Assembly: GCF_026914265.1 (NCBI RefSeq)
Contig: NC_069131.1
Location: forward strand, 8,882,001 to 8,946,000
Length of the DNA: 64,000 bases
Source of the DNA: Mya arenaria
Lineage: Eukaryota > Mollusca > Bivalvia > Myida > Myidae
Reading direction: 5' to 3'
Shown here: positions 31,230 to 42,545 of the stretch, piece after piece
Position numbering within the stretch: the stretch's first letter is position 1
Layout of the letters: each line of letters opens with the position of its first letter
Translations under genes and position numbers: made by a program
Notes under the pieces: model-generated
What the model saw: only the letters and a program-made list of their open reading frames with translations
Database searches by the model: none
What the model was told of the DNA's origin: nothing

Positions 31230-31468
31230 TTTGCTCTTCACTGGTCTTTCCTCGCTGGTTCGATATGTGCTTTATCTCCTACATCTCTTTTGACGCCAGT
31301 GAAGGTTTTTCCGCTTCCCTGGTAGTAAATATAACCTCGTAACCGTACTTCATTATCTCCAATTACTTTGCAAATGATGATATATTTACATTTAATATCT
31401 TTTAGTTTTTTTAAATCATCTTCGTTGTAATCGTTCATTGTAAAGCAATATCCTCTTTTTTGTGTCAT
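31150..31468 (-). pseudogene. CRESS-DNA virus Rep-like HUH endonuclease module (broken)
   Basis: From MTQKRGYCFTMNDYNEDD the sequence follows the start of circovirus-like Rep proteins: motif I (CFTLNNY-type), then KYIIICKVIGDNEVRLRGYI where Reps have the HUH strand (HLQG-type), then VKRDVGDKAHIEPAR, like the VKxxL...AHxExARG stretch. The resemblance to the following YCSK region seems to carry on into the adjoining gene, so the module is not whole (about one break). The histidines of the metal site are degenerate. Reps nick DNA to start rolling-circle replication; this copy is unlikely to be active. Confidence 0.6.
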
Positions 31469-31559
31469 TCTGATTACAATTGACAATCAAAAGCAATTGC
31501 ACTAGCCTTACATACCATTTCTGTTAAATACTTTTTGAAAACAAACATAATTCATATCA

Positions 31560-32350
31560 TAATTTATTTCACACCAATGTGACACTTAGCATTTGTCATA
31601 CATTTCACTCTATTATTTGTCATTCCAAATGATGAATGTGAAATCGATAATGACACTGAGCATTTATCAAACATTTCACTTTATTTATTGTCAAACCAAA
31701 TGCTAAGTGTCAAATCGATTCATGACACTGAGCATTTGTCATACATTTCACTCTATTATTTGTCAAACCAAAAGATGAATGTCAAATTATTTACAGATGC
31801 TAAACAGTTTATCATACATTTCACTCTTATTATTTGTCAAACCAAAAGATGAATGTCAAATTATTTGAAGATGCTAAGCATCTTATCATACATTTTACTC
31901 TCTTTATGACAAATCGACTCACAAATTTAAGCAAACCAGGTGACGATGTACAAATAATTTAGGGTGACGAGCTTTTTGGTTACCTCGCCCGCCAAACAAA
32001 AGACTTATATATATACTTAAGTGTTTTAGTTTGGTCGGGCGAGCGAACCAAAAAGCTCGTCACCCAAAATATTGTACATCGTCACTTTGTGTGCTAATTT
32101 TGAGATTCAAATAAATCGTTCTAAATTCAATGTAAAAAAAAGTTTCATAAGGGGGGTACTCAGCGTGAAAAAACTACATCGCTTAAACGCAAATGCGCTT
32201 TGGTAAGTATATAGCTAAAAAACGAATGCGCTATGGTGAAAATCCAAAGTCAAAAATTTTGAAAAATTGAAAAGTTGTCAAATAAATCATAATTTTAAGC
32301 ACATTGTTAGTGTACTGCTCTATCTTTTGTAAATCAAAAGTACATCATCC
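31560..32350. repeat. Iterated repeats with palindrome U1, reverse orientation
   Basis: Iterated units (31570-31910) lead into a ~200 bp palindrome (31914-32110, TATATATATAC centre) and the AGCGCAT elements (32190-32235). It is in the opposite orientation to the copies in repeats A and B. Confidence 0.85.
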
Positions 32351-32870
32351 AATATGAATAGAGTATTCGTCCATTTGTAGATCAACTTGAAAAAATGTCC
32401 AAATGTAAACCATCACAACTCATTGATGTTTCACTTTATTTTTTGTCATGCCAAATAGCCACAGATTGTCTCATCATTATCAATATGAAGATTTTTATTT
32501 GTTTTCAAATCTTGTGTGAACGCCAGTTTCATGGACTTGATACAATGAGTAAAATCTTTGAAAATAAAAATGGAACATGAACATTTTGTATTTCATGAAA
32601 TTTTCAGCACATAAAAAAATCAAAGGACTGAAAGCAATATGACAATGTTACTTGTTTTTAAATCTTGTGTGAACGCCAGTTTCATTGACTTGACACAATG
32701 AGTAAAATCTTTGAGAATAAAAATGGAATATGAACATTTTGCATTTCATGAAATTTTCATCTCCTAGAAAAAACATGCAGATCATTAAGGTTTATCTGAC
32801 AGAAAATAGAATGAGATACCATTCATTTGTGAAAATTAAGAAATCGTCGCGAATGAATAAATCATTTTTC
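32351..32870. other. Non-coding DNA with stray AT-array units
   Basis: Holds two copies of the CTTGTGTGAACGCCAGTTTC and AATCTTTGA-AATAAAAATGGAA blocks, matching the AT-rich arrays of repeats A and B. Confidence 0.6.
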
Positions 32871-33671
32871 ATTAGTAAAACAAATTGATGAATATCAAAG
32901 CGATTCATGATACTGAGCATTTATCAAACATTTCACTTTATTATTGTCAAACCAAATGCTAAGTGTCAAATCGATTCATGACATGAGCATTTCATCATAC
33001 ATTTCACTCTATTATTTGTCAAACCAAAAATGAATGTCAAATTATTACAGATGCTAAACAGTTATCATAAATTTTACTCATTTTATTTGTCAAACCAAAA
33101 GATGAATGTCAAATTATTTGAAGATGCTAAGCATCTTATCATACATTTTACTCTCTTTATGACAAATCGACTCACAAATTGAAGCAAACCAGGTGACGAT
33201 GTACAAATAATTTAGGGTGACGAGCTTTTTGGTTACCTCGCCCGGCCAAACAAAAAGACTTATATATATACTTAAAGTGTTTTAGTTTGGCCGGGCGAGC
33301 GAACCAAAAAGCTCGTCACCCCAAAATACTTGTACATCGTCACTTTGTGTGCCTAATTTTGTGAGTCAACTAAATCGTTCTAAATTCAATGTAAAAAAAA
33401 GTTTCATAAGGGGGGTACTCAGCGTGAAAAAACTACATCGCTTAAACGCAAATGCGCTTTGGTAAGTATATAGCTAAAAAACGAATGCGCTATGGTGAAA
33501 ATCCAAAGTCAAAAATTTTGAAAAAATTGAAAAGTTGTCAAATAAATCATAATTTTAAGCACATTGTTAGTGTACTGCTCTATCTTTTGTAAATCAAAAG
33601 TACATCATCCAATATGAATAGAGTATTCGTCCATTTGTAGATCAACTTGAAAAAATGTCCAAATGTAAACC
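32871..33671. repeat. Iterated repeats with palindrome U2, tandem copy of U1
   Basis: The palindrome at 33168-33368 and its flanks repeat 31560-32411 in the same orientation, about 1.26 kb further on. The copy runs up to the sequence gap at the same motif (AAATGTAAACC) that occurs at 32401-32411. Confidence 0.85.
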
Positions 33672-33771
33672 NNNNNNNNNNNNNNNNNNNNNNNNNNNNN
33701 NNNNNNNNNNNNNNNNNNNNNNNNNNNNNNNNNNNNNNNNNNNNNNNNNNNNNNNNNNNNNNNNNNNNNNN
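33672..33771. other. Assembly gap of 100 N
   Basis: Exactly 100 N, so a gap of unknown size. It interrupts a tandem repeat, so sequence is probably missing here. Confidence 0.99.
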
Positions 33772-34151
33772 CCTGACATATTCTTTTACTGAATCGGTAT
33801 ATATCTCATAGCCATTATAGAAACTTGTGTTCTTTCCTTTTGTTCCCATTCGTATGATTTTTTTCTCGCCCATACCGATCATGATCCCTTTTTACGAGAT
33901 AAATTTCAAGCATATGTAAAACGGTGTAACACTTAACTCCAAAATTAGTAGGTCTTTTTTCTTCATCGTATATCCAGGCATAAACTGTGGTATTATCGGG
34001 CGGGTATAACGTCAATAAAGTATGGTTTATCGTCATGTTTGTCGAGTAAACGATCTGATAATTGTTTCATTGTTTCTTCAAATATCCAACGTGTTCGTCT
34101 TTCTAATGACAATTGAGAGGAAATTATATTATCGTACATCAAATCAGCCAT
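33772..34151 (-). pseudogene. Unrecognised gene remnant next to the gap
   Basis: Minus-strand coding sequence starting MADLMYDNIISSQLSLERRT, with later readable pieces (TTVYAWIYDEEKRPTNFGVK). It is broken in about two places and runs into the gap, so its length is unknown. No family recognised. Confidence 0.4.
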
Positions 34152-34189
34152 AATTATAGTTTCTTTAAATGTTAACCATTTAACGTTGC

Positions 34190-34980
34190 ATATTCATATA
34201 GTATTTTTTAGCCATTGATGTTCGCACAATTCGTGTAAAGTCGGTCGTTTAGTATGGTCGGGTTCTAAGCAATATTTGATGAAATCTTTCGCGTCATCCG
34301 AGAGAAGATTGAAGTTACTTTTTTGATTCGAACGACAGACCCGGCTTGTAAGATTTCCAGGGTACATCTCCGAGCAGAGTAGAATATGTCAAAATCCCAA
34401 ATGTCCATACAATGCTTTTCATTGGATAACATTTACCTTTCAAGCATTCCGGTGCTAGATATGCCATTGTTCCTTCATTACTACATTCAACCCATTCTTG
34501 AGAAGTTTGCACACAAAATCCCATATCACAAAGTTCAATTTCCATGGTGTGAGGATCAACCAAAATGTTTTCTTCTTTAAGATCCATTTGAATCAATCCG
34601 ACTCTGCTCTGCATATTGTACAGAATATCAAGAATGTTTCGAAGGATGTCTTTGCATTTGTTCTCCTCTGGTTCGTGCTTTACAAGAAAGTCAAACAGAT
34701 CTGTAGGTTTCCTTTCAAAAACCATGTAGTATGTACCCAGAGTCTCTGGAAGTGGTTCACATGTGTAATGGAAATCGAGCATTTTATTTATCCCCCGAAG
34801 ACGTTGTAATCTAATGTTATTAACGATTTCTCTCGGAACATGACTCAGTGTTTTGTCCCATTTTGCAATCTTTACCACCAGTTCACGGTCATTAATCCTT
34901 GTTGGTGTCGAGTATATATCCCCATTGCCACCAGATATTATTTTGGACCTAAGTGGATATCTATTAAGAAAATACGACAT
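34190..34980 (-). pseudogene. Serine/threonine protein kinase remnant (PIM-like)
   Basis: Most of a kinase domain from MSYFLNRYPLRSKIISGGNG. A glycine loop, the ATP lysine (VVKIAKW), MDLKEENILVD in place of HRDxKxxN, CDMGF in place of DFG, APECLKG and a C-lobe ending near HTKRPTLHELCEHQWL are all visible. It is broken (about one break). Its closest relative in the window is the whole kinase at 42873-43661; the two share the layout of PIM-type kinases. It sits between inverted copies of the palindrome repeat. Confidence 0.75.
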
Positions 34981-35039
34981 GATTACATCAAAATACTATA
35001 ATTTGATTCGGTGATGAACAAATATATAATTGTTAGCAA

Positions 35040-35740
35040 TTTTATTTTTTCATTAGATTTATTTATGTACGATAAATGCTTAGTCTCAAAACATATTAAC
35101 CATTCTCTCAGTTTTGATTTGCAAATGACAGAGCAATACACTAACAATGTGCTTAAAAATTATGATTTATTTGACAACTTTTCAATTTTTTCAAAATTTT
35201 TGACTTTGGATTTTCACCATAGCGCATTCGTTTTTTAGCTATATACCTACCAAAGCGCATTTGCGTTTAAGCGATGTAGTTTTTTCACGCTGAGTACCCC
35301 CCTTATGAAACTTTTTTTTACATTGAATTTAGAACGATTTAGTTGACTCAAAATTAGGCACACAAAGTGACGATGTACAAGTATTTTGGGGTGACGAGCT
35401 TTTTGGTTCGCTCGCCCGCCAAACAAAAACACTTTTAGTAATATATAAGTCTTTTTGTTTGGCCGGGCGAGGTAACCAAAAAGCTCGTCACCCTAATATA
35501 TTTGTACATCGTCACCTGGTTTGCTTAAATTTGTGAGTCGATTTGTCATAAAGAGAGTAAAATGTATGATAAGATGCTTAGCATCTTCAAATAATTTGAC
35601 ATTCATCTTTTGGTTTGACAAATAATAAGAGTGAAATGTATGATAAACGGCTTAGCATCTGTAAATAATTTGACATTCATCTTTTGGTTTGACAAATAAT
35701 AGAGTGAAATGTATGACAAATGCTAAATGTCAATAAACAA
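35040..35740. repeat. Iterated repeats with palindrome U3, forward orientation
   Basis: The palindrome at 35344-35540 has AGCGCAT elements before it (35221-35272) and iterated units after it (to about 35735). It is inverted relative to U1/U2, so the gap and kinase remnant lie between inverted repeats. Confidence 0.85.
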
Positions 35741-35797
35741 TTATAATGAGCTAATAATTTGTTCATGCAACTTAATAAATGTTAGCGCTATAAATTT

Positions 35798-38700
35798 ATG
35801 TTTGTATATGACGGTGGAATGGATATATTTTATGTACACGATATCACATCAGCTAACGTAAAAATAAGGAGATCGCTAGCTATATTTCCAAGAACAAGAT
35901 TGATACCAGTGATATTTCAAGCGATGTTGTTTCACATATCATTGAAAATCCCGACAAGTCTACAGAAGTTATATTCATACAATGTTACAAGTACTCGGGC
36001 GAGGGTAAAGTTTTGCAAGATCAAAAGTATCTAGTCAGTGTGATCGGTGAAAAATACACTCATTATGTGGAAGATAAAAACGGGAAATTCGTTTACTCAA
36101 TACCGTCAGCAAATGAATACGATTTCAAGCAATGTGGCTTTAAACAGAGGCGTTTTACACAAGAAGCGTATTTTTCTGAACGCGAGAGTAGTAAACGAGT
36201 CGACGAACTGTATACACGTGGTGAAACCGTTTATGGAAATTCTCATAAATTTGTAAATGAGTTTTGTTACAACTTATACGAGGAATATTTGGAGCAGCTG
36301 GACTTCAAAGGAAGACTGTTTGACATGGCATCTCTTCGGTCGAAAAGCAATTGCTATGAAATGCCACTTTTTATGAATTCTACTTTTATTGAGAGTGAAT
36401 TTGTTTTTTTCGGTCGTGCAGAAGAGATAACGATTATCGATGATTCGTCAGTAAGTGACTTTTTCTACGCACACAAAACACTGTCATTTGATATTGAAAC
36501 GGTTTTGATTGACGAACATTCAAAAAAGATCATGGATAAAATCATTCAAATAAGTGTGATATTCCAAGAAGGAGAATCGATCAAAAGATGTATAGGAATA
36601 ACGATCGGTAATGTGATCCAGGATTCGAACTATTATAATTTTGATGAATTCTTAGGTTTTTCTCAAATGTGTGGAGATGCCGGTGTCTGAGGTGTATTGC
36701 GTCAGCTCAGAAAATGAACTGATCTTAAAGTTCATTGAAATTATACAAGAAGTAAACCCCGATTACTTGTGCGGGTATAATATCGTAGGCTATGATTTAC
36801 CGATCCTCTTTCAAGCTTCAGATAGGCACAAGATTGATTTATTTGACGAGCTTTCCAGTTTCATACATTGGACATACGATAAGAAATCGGTAAAAGATGT
36901 TCTTAGCGATATTCAGAAAAATACGACAGCACAATGCTCTTCTGCGATGGAAAACAATCAACTTTTCCAATTGAGTTTGAACCTTTTTCCTGGCATGTTG
37001 TTAAACGATTTATTTCGATGTCACAAAGGTGAAAAACTTGATGAGTTGGCAAAGAGTGAATTGGGTATGGGAAAGGAAGATGTCTGTCATTCCGAAATAG
37101 CCAGTTATTTCTACGATAGCGTAAACAGTCGAAGTAAATTGTTAAGATACAATTTTAAAGATTCGTTATTATGTGGGGCGTTACTCAACACCAGTGACAA
37201 CTTTTCTTCCTACAAGTTTTTCATTGCTGCTTCATATAATACCAAGATTCCACAGTCCGAATTTTTCGATATGAAGAAAACGCCACTTTTGACTCCAATG
37301 TTCTACTACGCTTATAACGACACGGTATGTTACAGGACATGAAAATCAAGCCAAAATGGAAAAACGATCAGATTGTAATAAGAGAGCTTCTCATGTACTT
37401 CATATTTGAAGACAAAAGTGTACGACATCCAAAGACATATGAGATCATAGATAAATTTGATTCGGGAGAAATCAAAACCAAAACAGTAAACACGCAATTT
37501 GATTTCCACCAAAAGCTGGATTCTTGCCAAAGGTTAGATCTCTTTGAAGCGATCGACGTCTTGAAGCGACAATTTGAGGTGGTGAAACAAAAGAACAAAA
37601 AGCATGGCAAAACTTGCTATACTCTGACCCACTTGTTGCTTTACATTCGATATTTGAATGAACCGGTGGAATACTCTTATGATATCAGCTCTATCATTCA
37701 AGATTACTACAAAGTGAAAAAACTTGGAAGGTATGCACCGGTAGATGTTTCTAAGAGGGTCCCGAAAAGAAAGAATATCATGCAAAAGGAAAATGAGCTC
37801 ACATTTTGTCTCGAGCATTTCATTTCCTATCTGGTTGGAAGAAATATTTCCTCGACACATACAATACATCAGTTGGCATTAGATTTTGTGAAAAAAGAAC
37901 TGAAAAATACTAGATTAAAGGATGAAATAGCTCCCTTTGGAGTATATCTCAATGGGGGAATGAGTGATACATTGCAAAGAGAATTGAGATCTCTACTAAC
38001 TAACTAACTTGCGAGATGGAGTGGAGACGAGACGGTTTCGAGACAGATCAGCCCCAGAAACATTTTGTGAGGAATGTTTGGGTATTATCAGCAAAAACTT
38101 TTTGTTAAAATTTGATGATATCAAAAGCCAATATGACGGAGCATTTGTCTACCTGCCAAACCCTGGAGTGGAATTAGAAAAGCCTGTGGCATGTTTGGAC
38201 TTTTCTTCTATGTACCCTTCGATTGGCATCTGTTATAATGTAGGTCAAGAAACGATGCTTTCGAAAGCAACCATTTTAAAAAACGGATTGCAGCCTGGTG
38301 ACGACTATGAAACAGTAAACATATTTTCACGAGACGATTACAAAGCCGTAGACATTAAAAGTATTTCTAATGGGGAAGCTTCAAGAAATTTTGTCAATTC
38401 ATGACGCCTAAACATGCAAAATCTATACTCTGTCAGGTTTGGAAAGATCTTCTCACAAAACGGATGTACTATAAGAGTAAAATTGGGACATTCGCCAAAG
38501 AGGAGGACAACAAACGAGTGAAAGAAATCAGCGACACATACAAAATTATTGCTAATTCACTTTACGGTCTTTTCCAAACATGGGACATTGGAAAATTAGT
38601 GCCGCTGTCACTTCTGTAGGCCGCCAACATATTCAGAGTGTGGCTGCAGACATAAACAAAACTCACAGAAGCACAACTGTCTACGGAGATACTGATTCTG

Positions 38701-39640
38701 TCATGTTTCATTTTAATTATTCATCCCAAGAGCTTTGTAACATGTACCAAAGTGGCGAATTGCATTCTCTTGGTTGGATCAATGAGGGAGACAATGAAGA
38801 AAATAAACAAGTATTCTGCAGATCATTACAAGCAGGGATGCATAATTACAGCTGCTATTTCAAAGCACATAGCGCATAATTGAACCAGAGTTTTGTGGAA
38901 GAACCTGATAAAGCAATTTACAAACCACCTAGTAAGCTTGAGCACGAAAAGGTGATGTTGCCATTTGCTATATACCAGCAAAAGTTACTTTGCTAGAATA
39001 ATGGATACAACTGTAGAGAAGAGCAGTCATCATAACGAAGGGTCTCGAGTACAAAAACGAGAACGGTCTTGCAAGCAACTTACGAAGTCGAGAGTATGAT
39101 GTTCAAGATCTCTTACATCGAAATCCATGTACATGGAACACTTACAAACTCTGTCACGAAATAATATCGGATCTTATTACAGGGAAAATTGACTTAAACA
39201 AAATATCTTCTCGCAAGAAGATAACAGTTACCGGTTACAAACTCGAGAGTGATAAGAAGACGCGGGTGTTCAGTTATTCAAGCGTATGAAGGCCAGAGGA
39301 GAAATTGTAGAGACGGGAGTTTGGAAAAGATCAGTTTACGAGTCGTAAAAGTAGAAACCAGGAGGATAAATCGAGGGTCAAGTACGAAACAATAGAGTTT
39401 CTTCAGAAAAAGCAACGTCTCGGGAAGACCTTCAACTGAACAAAAAGAAATTTCAAAACAGATCCTAAACGAAGTCATCAAAATCATGAAAGTCCTTCAT
39501 CCGACGCAAACATTTGCCGAATTTCAAAATTTGAGGCATTTAAAAATTTCAGCTCAGCTACCGAGTTCAGAAATGTTTTCTAATTTCAACGACCAGAGGA
39601 AGACAAAAGAAGCATTTACCAATTATACAAAATAGAAAGG
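35798..39640 (+). pseudogene. Family B DNA polymerase with 3'-5' exonuclease (broken)
   Basis: A replicative viral-type polymerase spread over about 3.8 kb. Exonuclease motifs are Exo I SFDIET (36484-36501), Exo II YNIVGYD (36775-36795) and Exo III YNFKD (37148-37162). Polymerase motifs are A LDFSSMYPS (about 38195-38221), B KIIANSLYG (38542-38568) and C YGDTDS (38682-38699). These place it with herpesvirus, nimavirus and similar nuclear DNA virus polymerases and cellular delta-type enzymes. I saw no long insertions of the protein-primed type found in Polintons. The gene is broken in about six or more places. The end is uncertain; similarity fades after about 39000. Confidence 0.9.
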
Positions 39641-39645
39641 TCACA

Positions 39646-39774
39646 ATGAATGATACACTTCTCAATCACTTTGACGTTGCTGCTAAGTTGAAGGCTAGGA
39701 AAAGAAAAGGAGACTCTTTGAAAGGCCAGTCGAAACAAAAAAAAGTTAAAACAGACCGTGCTGCAGTTCTCTAG
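39646..39774 (+). CDS. Small basic ORF after the polymerase
   Basis: 42 aa, starting MNDTLLNHFDVAAKLKARKR and ending in a Lys-rich tail. DTLLNHFD loosely recalls a clamp-binding (PIP-like) peptide. It might be an independent small gene or belong to the 3' end of the polymerase region; I cannot tell. Confidence 0.25.
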   Translation: MNDTLLNHFDVAAKLKARKRKGDSLKGQSKQKKVKTDRAAVL

Positions 39775-39828
39775 CTTGTAAATTCTAATATTTTTGTGAC
39801 AACGTGATTGTATTTATGAACAATAAAA

Positions 39829-40059
39829 ATGATTATAGCACTGTTTGTGATTTCGGTTTTCATTCAACTTTCATTTGGTGGGAATTGCATCTGTTCGTTA
39901 TATTTAGTGAAGAAAATACAGTCGGTTTTGAATACAATGGACGTTGCTACTACATGCGTCATAAAAGACCTAGCTGACTATAGATCTTCACCAGTTACTG
40001 AATTTCGCAATGAAACTGTATTACACTTATTCCAAATAGCTGCTGGGGTTCCGAGATAA
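39829..40059 (+). CDS. Small putative secreted protein
   Basis: 76 aa. MIIALFVISVFIQLSFGGNC has the hydrophobic core and small-residue end of a signal peptide. The rest (CSLYLVKKIQSVLNTMDVAT onward) has one N-glycosylation site (NET) and a few Cys. No family. AATAAAAATG at the start overlaps a possible polyadenylation signal of the upstream region. Confidence 0.4.
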   Translation: MIIALFVISVFIQLSFGGNCICSLYLVKKIQSVLNTMDVATTCVIKDLADYRSSPVTEFRNETVLHLFQIAAGVPR

Positions 40060-40332
40060 ATTTAATGTTAGTGTTGTATCGGTTCACTTTAAGAAGATGC
40101 AAGACTAGGGGTACTGGGAAAACACTTTTATTTACCTTCTTATGACTTAAACCTTGTTCGATCTGCTGCAATAGTCTGCAGTCTAAAATCATATTTGATG
40201 ATATCCATATGTTGGCGTATTGACTTCGTATTCAAATTCTACCACACTAATCGGTTCTTTAGATTAACATAATTCAATAACGAATCTGAAATGAGAAGTA
40301 ATTAATTTCATTTTTTTCATCAGTTAACAGGT

Positions 40333-40950
40333 ATGAACAGATCACTGGAGTTTAAACAAAATGCCGTAAATATCTTGGCCGAAAGTAAACGTACTGTTAG
40401 ATCAGTTGCGAGGAACTGGGCATTCCACGAACAACTCTCTCATCATGGGTGGCAAAGCAAATTACACCACCGAAGCATGAACTTATTTCGGGTCTGGAAA
40501 AGTATATATTTGAAAGAATTCAATGTGAAAAGAGCAATAGTCAACAAATACAAATTCAAAATAAAAGAGATCGCACTGCTTACTGCTAATGAGCTAACAT
40601 TAAAACGTTTTCTGCATCAAGATCCTGGATTCAAAGATTTCGACAAAGTATGCAGATCTTCTTGAAAATAAACACAAGGATCATATCTGTGTTCTGTGTA
40701 AAACAACGATCATTTAATGGTGAAGGGCACAAATGTGGACACTATTTTTGTTGCGAATCATGTCTCATGACATATCTCACATGTTGATAGTACAGAAAAT
40801 AAACTGTTTCGCTGTCTGGTGTGTAACAGGCGAGATGTCGATATTCTAGGTACTTTACCAAGTTTTGTTATAACAAATCATAAATGTTTCAGTTTCTCAT
40901 TATTTATTGACAAAAGTTTGTATAACTATCATGTTGATCGTACTTTTTCA
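40333..40950 (+). pseudogene. RING-finger protein remnant
   Basis: A basic N-terminal part from MNRSLEFKQNAVNILAESKR is followed by RING-like pieces: HICVLCKTT, a GHYF-type Cys/His core and FRCLVCNRR-like sequence near 40830. These match the start, middle and end of a RING finger. Broken in about three places. Probably a fourth RING gene type of the element. Confidence 0.5.
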
Positions 40951-41071
40951 TAAAATATGTCATCCTTCAGTAATGCGCAATCAAACCGATGCGATATGGG
41001 CTATGTTTATCGTTACACGCAAGTGAAACATATATTTGTCAGTAATAAATGTTTTGAATATCAAATATACG

Positions 41072-41395
41072 ATGCATGCTAGGATTCCGAATAGCCTTCT
41101 GAGGAAATTGGAAATGAAACACGGCGATGATCGCGACAGTATAGGGTCCGATGTTTTTGACATCTGGTATCCAGTCGCCAACCGATTTTGTAGTAACCAG
41201 ACGCTAGGTCAACTGCTTGCCTTCGCTTGCTGGGTTTCGTTTCACAGAGATATTTTTCAACAGTTTAGAGAGAGATACATTGCATTTAAATTTGCATTCA
41301 ATCATTCACGATGAAGACCTCTTATGGGCAGTATCAGAGGATATCAGAAAACATTTGAAGAAAAGATTTGGGAAAAAACAATATAAAGCATAATC
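41072..41395 (+). pseudogene. Small helical protein, possibly Bcl-2-like
   Basis: Coding sequence from MHARIPNSLLRKLEMKHGDD. The stretch NQTLGQLLAFACWVSFHRDI resembles the BH1 region of Bcl-2 proteins (NWGRxxAxxxF...). A coding-like basic tail (HLKKRFGKKQYKA) lies before TAA at about 41390. It seems to have about one break. A Bcl-2-like inhibitor would suit a genome with two IAPs, but the match is short and I hold it weakly. Confidence 0.3.
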
Positions 41396-41417
41396 GACAT
41401 TTTTTTATAAAATAAAC

Positions 41418-41723
41418 ATGACGTACTATTGCAATTGCTGTCTTCAAACACATCAGATATCGGACTTGTCACAATACAATTTTTCAGAAGATGAACAAGC
41501 CATGGTAGCAAAAAGTATTGCAAATAAAACCGAAGTATGTTTTTTTTGCAAAAGACATATTGCGACAGAACATAAAAAAATGTGCAATGTCATTTCAAAA
41601 TTTGTGAACAATATAACAAAAACATTAAACAGTTATTCTCTGTATGGCGATTCTCTCCGACATTCAATCAGACACGACATTACTTCACTCCAAAATGAAA
41701 TGAAAATAAAATATGAAACTTAA
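41418..41723 (+). CDS. Small Cys-rich putative zinc-binding protein
   Basis: 101 aa starting MTYYCNCCLQTHQISDLSQY. Two Cys clusters, CNCC near the start and CFFCKRHIATEHKKMC at about 41-56, could build one zinc site. The C-terminal half is helical. AATAAA precedes it at about 41410 and AAATAAAATATG overlaps its end. Unknown family. Confidence 0.5.
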   Translation: MTYYCNCCLQTHQISDLSQYNFSEDEQAMVAKSIANKTEVCFFCKRHIATEHKKMCNVISKFVNNITKTLNSYSLYGDSLRHSIRHDITSLQNEMKIKYET

Positions 41724-41749
41724 ACAGTATTTTTGTTTTGTCGATATTA

Positions 41750-42465
41750 TTAATGATTTGATGTCTTATATACACCATCGTCATCCATCTCCGAATATTC
41801 GGCAAATTGACATTTGACTAAGCCCAATATATCTTTGCGACAAATAGGGCATTGACTGTTGGCGTGAGCACACTGTGGACAAGTTACAATATGCCCACAA
41901 GGAAGGAAGATCACATCGGCAAGACATTCAAGACAAATTTTGCAATTTTGCTTATCCTTCAGGTTTTGATTTTCTTCTTGCAATGCTTCTAGATCAGTTT
42001 CTAGCCCATTTGATGGACTATCTTGGGATTGTTCAGTTACACAGCAAGAACCAGAACCAGCAGTATAGTTTATCGCCATACTTGGATCGTCTTCCATCTC
42101 CATCAGAATTGACATAAGATCGCTCGCTTGAAACTGCGAATTCGGACCTTCTCTTTCACTGTATATTCTAGCAGCTATGCGTATCCAATCCATGTGGTAA
42201 CCAAACTCGGCCGCTGCTTCCATGGCTGTTTCTTGGCGTGAAATTGATGATTCCTGTTCATCGGATTGGTTTACCTTTTCCTTTTGTTTTGATATGGATG
42301 GCTGTTCACCCAGCCTTGCTTTTTCAACGTAATCTTTTCCCTTACAAATAACGATATGCGGACACGTTGGAAACCATCTCGCATGTTCATACATCGGATC
42401 ATCACCGATCTCCCAATGTTTTAGTCCCCCGCCGCAATGGTAACAACGGACAGCATCACCCACAC
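41750..42465 (-). CDS. IAP 2, exon 2 (BIR C-terminal half, UBA, RING)
   Basis: After the acceptor TTTCTTTGTAG the frame reads GVGDAVRCYHCGGGLKHWEI, then DDPMYEHARWFPTC, which completes a BIR zinc site. It continues with AAEFGYHMDWIRIAARIYSE, a UBA-like ubiquitin-binding segment (about residues 155-200 of the protein), and ends in a RING: CKICLECLADVIFLPCGHIV, then CPQCAHANSQCPICRKDI. The BIR-UBA-RING order is that of cellular cIAP/BIRC proteins, notably expanded in bivalves. It blocks caspases and ubiquitinates signalling partners. About 296 aa with exon 1. Confidence 0.9.
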
Positions 42466-42545
42466 CTACAAAGAAAACAAAAGCATTGATAAAGACCAAA
42501 GAACATTTCACAATCGTAAAAATTCAATTGTATAATTCGTAATAC
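42466..42545 (-). other. 80 bp intron inside the BIR of IAP 2
   Basis: Donor TCAG/GTATTA and acceptor TTTGTAG/GTGTG flank an 80 bp insert in phase 1, at the Gly of YSG/VGDAV. Removing it, as splicing would, gives the standard BIR spacing. Animal BIR genes often have an intron near this site. Confidence 0.85.
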
